Source: SW-4-43-9 sp047617985 (lineage in GTDB: Archaea; Nanohalarchaeota; Nanosalinia; Nanosalinales; Nanosalinaceae). Taken from it: DNA of 64,000 bases. Numbering within the stretch: the stretch's first letter is position 1; the number at the start of each line of letters is the position of its first letter. Below, piece by piece: positions 57,874 to 64,000 of this stretch. Position numbers and translations under genes: made by a program. The stretch covers positions 1 through 64,000 of the forward strand of contig JBLGBS010000001.1 in assembly GCA_047617985.1 (NCBI GenBank). Reading direction: 5' to 3'. Under the pieces are notes generated by a model. It saw nothing but the letters and a program-made list of their open reading frames with translations. It did not search any database and was not told the DNA's origin.

Positions 57874-59063
57874 AAGGACAGTATATCGGGATGGTCACAC
57901 TTTTCGTATTTCTATTCATAGTAACAGGGAACGTGTTCGGAGCAATCCTATTTCAGGAAGAGTACAGTGAAAGAGCTGAATACAGCGTAGGAGGATTTAA
58001 CACAATAGCTGAAGCCCAGATAAGAGGTAAAATGTATGATTCCCGGATGGAGAAAGAGCTGAACTACTCATCAAACATTGTCGCTCTCCAGCAAGGAGAG
58101 AAGGATAGAAGATGGGAGTCGGCTCCATCCCACCAAGAGGTTATAGACAGCTACAGTCAAGCAGTTGCATCAGAGCTTAAATCCCAGTCAGGCCTAGTTG
58201 ACTGCTCCCCTCCAGAAATCGGATCGGTTTCCGTTGAAGACAATAGTAGATACACAGCAAGCTTCTCCGACCCATTTATTTCCTGCAGTACCGAAGGCAC
58301 AGAATCCCAGATAAAACTTTCCGAAGAACAGCTCGAGATACAAAATTTCAATAATAGCTACTTCCAGCTCTCCAAGGTTGGCGTTGAAATGGCGGAACAT
58401 ATAGACGAAAAGGATTTACCGGATAGCTGGGAGTCTGGAACTGCTTCCTCCTCGACACAGGCAGATTCTCCCTTTGCTCTCGATAAGGAAGGTACTGATA
58501 GGAGGGCGCGTCAGAAAGCTGAGAGTGATGCTGTTCAGAATGATGATCTACAGGAGGAAGTAATATCTGATTTCGAGACACCTGAGTGGGTCGATTTGGA
58601 AACAGACGTAGAGTATAGGTATCGGGTTTTAGACACTGATAATGAGCAGGATTCATTCACTTACACAGTATGTGATAATAGAAATGATGAAGGAGAATGT
58701 ACTAATGAAAGAGAGGTTACCGTTTATACCTACAACTCAGAGTATGAAGTTGAAGTTACAGATATCATAATGAAATATGATCTAGCTGACAGGAAAGAGA
58801 TAGAGGTGTATAAGGATCCAAGAAAGGCTTTGGAGGACGGTGATGTAGAGTACAGTGATTTCGATATAGATTATGAGACTGAAACCCGAAGATCTTTCAG
58901 GAGGTGGGAAAACGGTGAGTTGACGACAGAGGAGGTTAAGGAGCAGATTGATGGATTTGAAATACCAAGGGAGGAACTGCAGAGGGAAAGAAAAGTCCTG
59001 GATTCAAACGCGGTACTTCAGACGCTTCATTTCAAATTCGATTATATCCATGAGATTAACTGA
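57870..59063 (+). CDS. Large pilin-like ectodomain protein
   Basis: A 397-residue protein, TTG start with GGAGGCGAT upstream and TTGA overlap with the preceding stop. It begins MKGQYIGMVTLFVFLFIVTG, again a KG followed by a hydrophobic helix (about residues 5-27). A long helical then acidic ectodomain follows. It includes LVDCSPPEIGSV and FISCSTEGTE (paired cysteines), CDNRNDEGEC (another pair), and a helix-rich end (DGEFEIPREELQRERKVL region). No family is recognised. As with the 635-residue gene, it may be a large minor pilin or tip subunit. Confidence 0.6.
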   Translation: MKGQYIGMVTLFVFLFIVTGNVFGAILFQEEYSERAEYSVGGFNTIAEAQIRGKMYDSRMEKELNYSSNIVALQQGEKDRRWESAPSHQEVIDSYSQAVASELKSQSGLVDCSPPEIGSVSVEDNSRYTASFSDPFISCSTEGTESQIKLSEEQLEIQNFNNSYFQLSKVGVEMAEHIDEKDLPDSWESGTASSSTQADSPFALDKEGTDRRARQKAESDAVQNDDLQEEVISDFETPEWVDLETDVEYRYRVLDTDNEQDSFTYTVCDNRNDEGECTNEREVTVYTYNSEYEVEVTDIIMKYDLADRKEIEVYKDPRKALEDGDVEYSDFDIDYETETRRSFRRWENGELTTEEVKEQIDGFEIPREELQRERKVLDSNAVLQTLHFKFDYIHEIN

Positions 59064-59114
59064 GTCAGTTTTTTATCAGTTGGATACAAAAGGGGATGTA
59101 GGTGACCTAACAGT

Positions 59115-59402
59115 ATGCCAGAAGAAGATGACAACACAGTATATGTCGGTTCAAAACCTGCCATGAGCTATGTTCTCGCCGTAGTAACCCAGTTTAATGA
59201 AGGACACGAAACAGTACACGTTAAAGCGAGAGGCAAAGCGATTTCAAGAGCAGTAGATGTTGCAGAGATGGTCAGAAGCAAGTTTGAAGAAACTGCAGAA
59301 GTTGATGAAATCTCAATTGACACGGACCAGATTGAGACAGACGAAGGGGACGAACTAAATGTTTCCTCAATCCAGATCAACCTTACACAGGATCAGGAGT
59401 AA
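59115..59402 (+). CDS. alba: DNA/RNA-binding protein Alba
   Basis: A 95-residue nucleic-acid-binding protein of the archaeal Alba family. TVYVGSKPAMSYVLAVVTQF, the RNA/DNA-binding loop VKARGKAISRAVDVAEMVR with the conserved lysine position, and the C-terminal strand VSSIQINL are characteristic. It dimerises and coats DNA and RNA. GGTGACC lies 9 nt before the ATG and an AT-rich box (TTTTTTATC, 59070-59078) upstream implies a short leader. It is embedded between two groups of pilin-like genes, not obviously related to them. Confidence 0.95.
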   Translation: MPEEDDNTVYVGSKPAMSYVLAVVTQFNEGHETVHVKARGKAISRAVDVAEMVRSKFEETAEVDEISIDTDQIETDEGDELNVSSIQINLTQDQE

Positions 59403-59510
59403 AGGTTTCTGACTGCTACCAGTCTCTGGAGAGATTTGTTCTCTCACCTCTATTTTCTTTTTACCTCGTTCACCGCACCGTTTTTATACAACCAGAACCA
59501 AGCAATTGCT

Positions 59511-59798
59511 ATGAACAGTAAAGGCATGTCCCAGACACTGGCACTTATTGTCGCTGCCTCCGTTCTTATGATGACAGCGCTGACCGTAATTTTCATGGTG
59601 CAGGGTGGTCTGGGAGATGTAAACAGCGATACCAGCTCAAGCTCATGTAGGGGTACAATACAGGCAATATGTAGCGGAACAAACGCTAACCAGGATCTTC
59701 CAGCTACCTGTATGGATCAAGAAGGAAATCCTATCCCCAGCACCGAAACCATGTCAGCGGTTCAAGGCGATACAGTAGTATGCCAAGAAGTGCGGTAG
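59511..59798 (+). CDS. Type IV pilin-like protein with NSKGMSQTL signal
   Basis: A 95-residue protein starting MNSKGMSQTLALIVAASVLM, a class III prepilin signal with KG cleavage site and hydrophobic helix (to about residue 34). A short Ser/Thr/Gly-rich external end follows with four cysteines (SSSCRGTIQAICSGT, ATCMDQEGN, VVCQEVR), which may form two disulfides. An AT box (TTTTTATAC, 59481-59489) is centred about 26 nt before the ATG, so the message is leaderless. The helix signal is shared with the gene at 56647. It is a likely major pilin by size and expression signal (inference). Confidence 0.72.
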   Translation: MNSKGMSQTLALIVAASVLMMTALTVIFMVQGGLGDVNSDTSSSSCRGTIQAICSGTNANQDLPATCMDQEGNPIPSTETMSAVQGDTVVCQEVR

Positions 59799-59806
59799 TG
59801 ATCTAA

Positions 59807-60142
59807 ATGGATAAGACTATAGAGGTAATCGTTGTTGCGATGGTAGCGCTTGTCACAGGCATAGCTATGCTCTACCTTGCGACAGGCCAGGCAGAAGGAT
59901 TTGGAGGGTTTGCTGACAGCCAGCAACAAGGAGCTCAGTGCAGTTACTATGAGGAAAGGATTTCTCGATCTTGTCCAGAGGAAGCAGAGTCTCTAGAAAG
60001 CCAAGCTCCAGAAGAATGTAAACCTATACAGGCTACAGCTAGAACAGCTAGAGAATGTGGTGATGAGGACAGTAGTGACGGCACTAATGATGATTCAACA
60101 ACTGAAAGCAGTTCTGGCGATACAGGTTTTACTCAAGAATAG
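59807..60142 (+). CDS. Small pilin-like Cys-containing protein
   Basis: A 111-residue protein, 8 nt after the previous pilin-like gene. The N-terminal helix (MDKTIEVIVVAMVALVTGIA, to about residue 26) is followed by an external part with QGAQCSYYEERISRSC and PEECKPIQATARTARECGDE (four cysteines) and an acidic Ser/Thr tail. Its size, cysteine number and position match the preceding pilin-like protein, though it lacks the KG signal. Its stop is 4 nt from the gpmI stop. Confidence 0.6.
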   Translation: MDKTIEVIVVAMVALVTGIAMLYLATGQAEGFGGFADSQQQGAQCSYYEERISRSCPEEAESLESQAPEECKPIQATARTARECGDEDSSDGTNDDSTTESSSGDTGFTQE

Positions 60143-60146
60143 TTAT

Positions 60147-61604
60147 CTAGTTAGATTTTAAACCGAGTTCTTTTTCGACAATTTTCTCTACTTCCCAGAG
60201 TTCGCCTTTTTCTATTTCAACCTCTGTTCCTACACCGATTAGAGGCACAGGATTCAATGTGTGGGAGGTTTTAGGGGAGTTTTCTGTTCCCAGATCTTCA
60301 CAGTTTCCGTGGTCGGCGGTGATTAAACCGGTGTAATCTGTTTCCTCCAGTTTTTCAAGAAGACGGCCTACATTTCGATCAACGGTCTCAACCGCTGTTT
60401 TCACCGCTTCCATCTCGCCTGTATGGCCTACTAGATCGCAGTTTGCGTAGTTCAGGAGAATGAATTCGTGTTCTCCTTTCTCCATTGCTTCCAGAACGAT
60501 ATCAGTTATCTCGTCGGCGTGCATCTCCGGTTTCTGGTCGTATGCCTTGATCTTATCGCTCTCAATGAATTCCCGGTCTTCATTTTCAAACTCCAGCTCT
60601 CTCTGGCCGTTGAAGAAATAAGTAACATGCGGTTTTTTCTGTGATTCGGCAACCCTTAACTGTGAATAACCGGCTTCTTCAATTTTCTCGCCTAGAGTGT
60701 TTTCAACCACGATTTTTTCGAACATTACAGGATTTTCAAAGTCTTCACGATATCGGAACATTGAGACAAAGTTCGGCTCTGTATCTGCTTCAAACTGTTG
60801 AAAGTTTTCCTTCAGGAATGCTTCGGCTATCTGTCTCTCCCTATCCGCTCTAAAATTGTAGAAGATTAGTTCGTCGTTGCTTTCCATTCCTGGATAATTT
60901 TCCGAAACGGATGGTTGTATAAAATAGTCGTACTCTCCTTCCTCGTAGCAGTGTTTCACGGCTTGTTCTGGAGCTGAAAACCGGAATCCTTCTGCTTCTG
61001 CCATTGCCTGGTAGGCTTTCTCGGTTCTACCCCAGTTGTGACCCCTGTCCATGGAGTAGTACCTACCCATCACGGTGGCGATCTCCGCAGCAGTTCCATC
61101 TGTCCATTCCTCGATCTCCCCAAGGAATTTTTCAGCGCTCTTCGGATCTACATCCCTACCGTCAGTGAAGCATTGTATCCACACCTTTTCCAGTTCATAA
61201 TCTTGTGTTATATCAATCAATGCTTTCAGATGGTTGATATGGCCGTGAATTCCTCCGTCGCTGATAATTCCGGCGAGATGTACGGCAGTATTATTTTCCT
61301 CTGCTTGCTTAAGTGAGTCCTTCAGAGCTTTCTTCTCCCTTAACTTGTTTTCTTTGATCGTCTCGTTGATCCTCTTCAGTCTCTGTGGAATCCTTCTACC
61401 TGCTCCGAGATGTAGATGCCCGACTTCGCTGTTACCGGTGTAGCCCTCTGGGAGACCGACCGCTTCCTCTGAAGCTTCAAGCTTCGAGAATCCTTTGCTC
61501 ATTAATTTATCCAGGTTAGGTGTTTCCGCCTGTCTGAAGGCGTTGCCTTTTACCTCATCTCTAAGCCCAACACCGTCCATCACGACCAGAAGAACCGGTT
61601 CCAT
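60147..61604 (-). CDS. gpmI: 2,3-bisphosphoglycerate-independent phosphoglycerate mutase
   Basis: A 485-residue alkaline-phosphatase-superfamily enzyme that interconverts 3- and 2-phosphoglycerate in glycolysis. VVMDGVG gives metal ligand Asp10, GYTGNSEVGHLHLGAGR the catalytic Ser59, AGIISDGGIHGHINHL and CFTDGRDVDP are core motifs, and NYANCDLVGHTG and ADHGNCEDL hold the second metal site. Length is close to the usual 510. ATG 61604 is chosen because it matches the family start and lies about 26 nt from the shared AT box. An in-frame ATG at 61646 would overlap the neighbour's promoter. Confidence 0.95.
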   Translation of the reverse strand: MEPVLLVVMDGVGLRDEVKGNAFRQAETPNLDKLMSKGFSKLEASEEAVGLPEGYTGNSEVGHLHLGAGRRIPQRLKRINETIKENKLREKKALKDSLKQAEENNTAVHLAGIISDGGIHGHINHLKALIDITQDYELEKVWIQCFTDGRDVDPKSAEKFLGEIEEWTDGTAAEIATVMGRYYSMDRGHNWGRTEKAYQAMAEAEGFRFSAPEQAVKHCYEEGEYDYFIQPSVSENYPGMESNDELIFYNFRADRERQIAEAFLKENFQQFEADTEPNFVSMFRYREDFENPVMFEKIVVENTLGEKIEEAGYSQLRVAESQKKPHVTYFFNGQRELEFENEDREFIESDKIKAYDQKPEMHADEITDIVLEAMEKGEHEFILLNYANCDLVGHTGEMEAVKTAVETVDRNVGRLLEKLEETDYTGLITADHGNCEDLGTENSPKTSHTLNPVPLIGVGTEVEIEKGELWEVEKIVEKELGLKSN

Positions 61605-61626
61605 AAACCGTAATTGTTTCCCGATG

Positions 61627-61634
61627 TTTAATAA
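61627..61634. promoter_or_regulatory. Shared TATA-like box between gpmI and a coiled-coil gene
   Basis: TTTAATAA is centred at 61630, the midpoint between starts at 61604 (minus) and 61658 (plus), 26-28 nt from each. It is the only AT box in the 53-nt gap. Confidence 0.6.
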
Positions 61635-61657
61635 CTGAGGCTTCACAATTTAGCTGT

Positions 61658-62611
61658 ATGTTTTCCTCCATTAAGGAAAAACTTGCCGGAGAGGATAAGG
61701 ATCAACAGCTCCAGGATTCTGAGACAATTGATGAAGTGAGAGAGGAGATAGAAAATAGCTCGGAAACCGGAATTGAAAGAATGGAGGAAAGCCTTTCCAA
61801 CGTCGAGAAACTTGAAAAAGCTCTGGAAGAAGAGTTCTCTGAGGATAAATCCGAAGATTCAAGCAAGGAAAATGATATCGAAAACGCTATAGAGGAGTAC
61901 ACTAAAGACCTTGAAACATCTGAGGACACTGAGATAGAAGGAGAGATGACCGAGGGAGAAAACAATGGTAGCTCAACTGAAACAGAGTTTCTTGAACAGC
62001 AGAGCTCGCTCCATAAGCCGACACTGGCCGGCCCGGAAAACTCTCCTCAAAATCTGGAGTCCCAGGTAAAAGAGTTCGAGGAAAAGATTGTTGCCGATGA
62101 ATCTGAAGAGCTTGCCAGGATAAGCGACCTTGAGCAGAGAGTGGAGAGAATGGAGTTAGATTCAAAGGACGACCTTGAAGACAGGATTGAGAGACTGGAG
62201 AGAAAAATTGATTCGATGAATTCCGTGGAGAAGTTCACTGAAAGACTTGAGGAACTTGAGCAAGTAGTTGAGGAAAAAGATCAGAGCACAGTAAATGAGC
62301 TCGAGGAAAAAGTGGATCGGCTCTGGGAAGCTTTCGATGAAGAAATTGAAGCTATTGAAAACAGAGAAAACGATACGGATCGAAAGATAAGGCTTCTCTG
62401 GCAGGCACTAGACCTCAAGGTTGAGGAGTTAAAGAGCGAAGTTGAAGATGAGAATAAGGAGGTTGAAGAGCTCTGGGAGGCACTTGACGAGGAAATGATG
62501 GACGTGGAGTCCAGAATTCACGACAGCGAAGAGGAGATAAAGGATCTTTACTCGATAGTTCTTGAACTTTCAGAGCTTGTAAAGGAAGAGATTCAGCAGA
62601 TCAACCACTAG
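61658..62611 (+). CDS. Acidic coiled-coil protein with tryptophan-marked repeats
   Basis: A 317-residue acidic protein with no signal or membrane segment. A short helical N-terminus is followed by an acidic disordered part (about 55-115), then coiled coil to the end. Near the C-terminus a 25-residue unit repeats: DRLWEAFDEEIEAIE (Trp223), RLLWQALDLKVEEL (Trp248) and EELWEALDEEMMDVE (Trp273), with a degenerate fourth at KDLYSIVLELSEL. Regular Trp spacing suggests an extended helical rod or bundle with defined contacts. Its function is unknown; it heads a possible operon with the acidic coiled-coil gene downstream. Confidence 0.65.
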   Translation: MFSSIKEKLAGEDKDQQLQDSETIDEVREEIENSSETGIERMEESLSNVEKLEKALEEEFSEDKSEDSSKENDIENAIEEYTKDLETSEDTEIEGEMTEGENNGSSTETEFLEQQSSLHKPTLAGPENSPQNLESQVKEFEEKIVADESEELARISDLEQRVERMELDSKDDLEDRIERLERKIDSMNSVEKFTERLEELEQVVEEKDQSTVNELEEKVDRLWEAFDEEIEAIENRENDTDRKIRLLWQALDLKVEELKSEVEDENKEVEELWEALDEEMMDVESRIHDSEEEIKDLYSIVLELSELVKEEIQQINH

Positions 62612-62651
62612 AGTTTTAACATTTTGACCACTTCTAGGTATTAAAGAACTG

Positions 62652-62683
62652 ATCGGATTTCTTTTCACTGAGATAAATCCGAT
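62652..62683. repeat. Inverted repeat near predicted transcription start
   Basis: ATCGGATTT (62652-62660) and AAATCCGAT (62675-62683) are perfect 9-bp arms separated by 14 nt, between two coiled-coil genes. A TATA-like TATTAAAG (62639-62646) would put initiation near 62668-62672, inside the repeat. It could be an operator or a leader hairpin. Confidence 0.55.
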
Positions 62684-62717
62684 TCTGAAAATTAACCGGA
62701 AACAAGAGGAGATTCAA

Positions 62718-64000
62718 ATGCCAGAAGATGTAATATTTGGAGAAGACGACGACTCAGACCAGGAAACACTATTCGAATCCGAGGAAGATGACGGAGAGGA
62801 AACTCAGGAGACCGAAGAGAAGGAGAATAAACAGGATGTTCTGTTTGGAGAGGATGAATCCGATGAAACGGAATCTGAGGCAGAACAGGAAAAAGCAGAT
62901 GAGGAAGACAGCGCTCCGGTAGAAGAATCTGGATCCGAGAACGATTCAGAAGAAGAGGAGGAATCCGCTGAATACAGCGTTGGTGAAGAGGAAATGGAAG
63001 AAAAAAATGTTGGGAATGATGAAGAATCTGCGGAAGAAAGCCAGGATTCCGCTATAACAGAAACCGAGTTTGAAGCAGAAATAGAGGCTTTGAAAGACAG
63101 ATTGCAGGAAATTGAGGAAGATATTGAATCTGTTGAAGATAAAGATGTTGAAGAACTGGAGCAGAAAGTTGAGGATCTTGAAGACTCTGCAAACAATACC
63201 GACGTAACTGAAGAAGATCTAGAAGACCTTCAAGAGGATCTCAGCGGACTTGAATCAGAGATCGAGGATATAGATGAAGTCGATATCAGCTCTCTCCAGG
63301 AGGAGATAGAAGAGGTCGACCGGTCGGAAGAAATAGAGGAGCTGAAGGATCGGCTGGCCGAGAAATCCGATCTCATCGAAGAGATAAGAAACAAGCATGA
63401 GGAGAGAATGGAAGGTCTACAGGAACAGCTCGAAGACCTTGGAGATCTAGACGTAGAAGGAGCTGATGAAGATATCGAGGCCGAACTCGGAGATCTGAAC
63501 GATCAGATTGAGGCGCTTGAAGAAGATGTTGAAGGAATTCTTGACCGTCAATCTGAGTTCGAAGATAAAGTTGAGGATTTCGATCCGGAAGATATAGACA
63601 GGCTGGAGGTCAAGATCCAGAATATTGAAAACGGCCTCGAAGAACTGGAGGAAAAAGAGGAAAAGAAGGATATCTCGAAGCTCTCAGAGGAAGTCGAACA
63701 GCTGAAAGGCATGATATCCGACTTCAAATGGATATTCAACGACTTCGACGATCTAGCGAACCTAAAGCTTCTATCACAGGAAGAATACAAAGAACTAGTA
63801 GAGAAAGCAGATAGTTCTGCCGACTCAACACCCGAAGACATGGATGAGAGAGTGGAAGCTATTGAAGAGCTCAGCGCCAATATGCAGGAAGTTGCGGAAA
63901 ACGTTGAGACAGGTGAAGAGCTCGAAGAGCAGATCGAACAGCTCAGGCAGAAAGTAGCTGAGATCGAGAAAAGATCGGCGGAGAGCAAGATCAAACCGCT
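62718..64000 (+). CDS. Acidic coiled-coil protein, 3' end beyond window
   Basis: The frame is open from ATG 62718 to the right edge (427 residues readable). GAGGAGAT upstream is its ribosome binding site. Residues 1-100 are extremely acidic and low complexity, with a repeated short motif (VIFGEDDDSDQETLFE then DVLFGEDESDETE). From about residue 115 it is heptad coiled coil with many Glu/Leu and few aromatic residues. A short hydrophobic-aromatic island occurs near 335-345 (DFKWIFNDFDDLANL). No enzymatic motif is seen. It may be related in role to the previous coiled-coil gene; the C-terminus is not in this window. Confidence 0.65.
   Translation, partial: MPEDVIFGEDDDSDQETLFESEEDDGEETQETEEKENKQDVLFGEDESDETESEAEQEKADEEDSAPVEESGSENDSEEEEESAEYSVGEEEMEEKNVGNDEESAEESQDSAITETEFEAEIEALKDRLQEIEEDIESVEDKDVEELEQKVEDLEDSANNTDVTEEDLEDLQEDLSGLESEIEDIDEVDISSLQEEIEEVDRSEEIEELKDRLAEKSDLIEEIRNKHEERMEGLQEQLEDLGDLDVEGADEDIEAELGDLNDQIEALEEDVEGILDRQSEFEDKVEDFDPEDIDRLEVKIQNIENGLEELEEKEEKKDISKLSEEVEQLKGMISDFKWIFNDFDDLANLKLLSQEEYKELVEKADSSADSTPEDMDERVEAIEELSANMQEVAENVETGEELEEQIEQLRQKVAEIEKRSAESKIKP

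Noticed and set aside
58948..59166. 72-residue plus-strand frame overlapping the end of the 397-residue gene and the start of alba
   Set aside because: It overlaps two well-supported genes in another frame and has no motif or ribosome binding site.

Overview
The window looks like chromosome from a halophilic DPANN archaeon, most likely Nanohaloarchaeota. The archaeal markers are the AglB oligosaccharyltransferase, SecD/SecF, NAC, Pelota, Alba, Trm5, DphB, PRC-barrel, DUF63 and DUF357 proteins, and a ubiquitin-like SAMP. Proteins are acidic, GC is moderate by eye, and packing is extreme: stop codons touch or overlap and no gap exceeds 300 bases. Most operon-leading genes have an AT-rich TATA-like box centred about 25-30 nt upstream of the start codon, which implies leaderless transcripts. 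Genes inside operons often have GGAGGTGAT-type ribosome binding sites. The taxonomic call is inference.

Layout. 1-10.3 kb: surface glycan and nucleotide-sugar genes (GtrA-like protein, family 2 glycosyltransferase, two SDR epimerases, a ribbon-helix-helix/nucleotidyltransferase fusion, HAD phosphatase, PfkB kinase, mannose-isomerase-type cupin, lipid-linked GlcNAc-1-P transferase, AglB). 10.3-12.9 kb: secF-secD. 12.9-23.8 kb: housekeeping and small genes (NAC, two polytopic membrane proteins, GIY-YIG protein, 8-oxoguanine glycosylase, MazG, SAMP, wHTH regulator, PRC-barrel, tRNA-Ser(GCT), coiled-coil protein, HtrA, Pelota). 23.8-40.6 kb: cell-surface block (large membrane proteins, three tandem lipoproteins, Ig/PKD-repeat secreted proteins, a coiled-coil protein with an internal twin-arginine membrane anchor, and a divergent coiled-coil partner). 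40.6-42.6 kb: trm5, dphB, DUF357.

42.7-60.1 kb is the most interesting part: a long run of membrane proteins, coiled-coil proteins and tiny single-span proteins around a TadA/FlaI-type secretion ATPase and a TadC/FlaJ-type platform protein. At least eleven small or medium membrane-anchored proteins follow, and two of them share an S-K-G-M-S-Q-T-L class III (prepilin-like) signal. I read this as an unusual type IV filament-related envelope machine that is not an archaellum, since no FlaH, FlaG/F or recognisable archaellin is present. The window ends with gpmI and two acidic coiled-coil genes; the last runs off the right edge.

Two features of gene expression stand out. First, six divergent gene pairs have start codons 53-59 nt apart with a single AT box near the midpoint, apparently one TATA element serving both directions. 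Second, two clearly conserved genes (the family 2 glycosyltransferase and the SAMP) have no ATG, GTG or TTG start in frame, yet carry a good ribosome binding site 5-6 nt before ATT or ATC.
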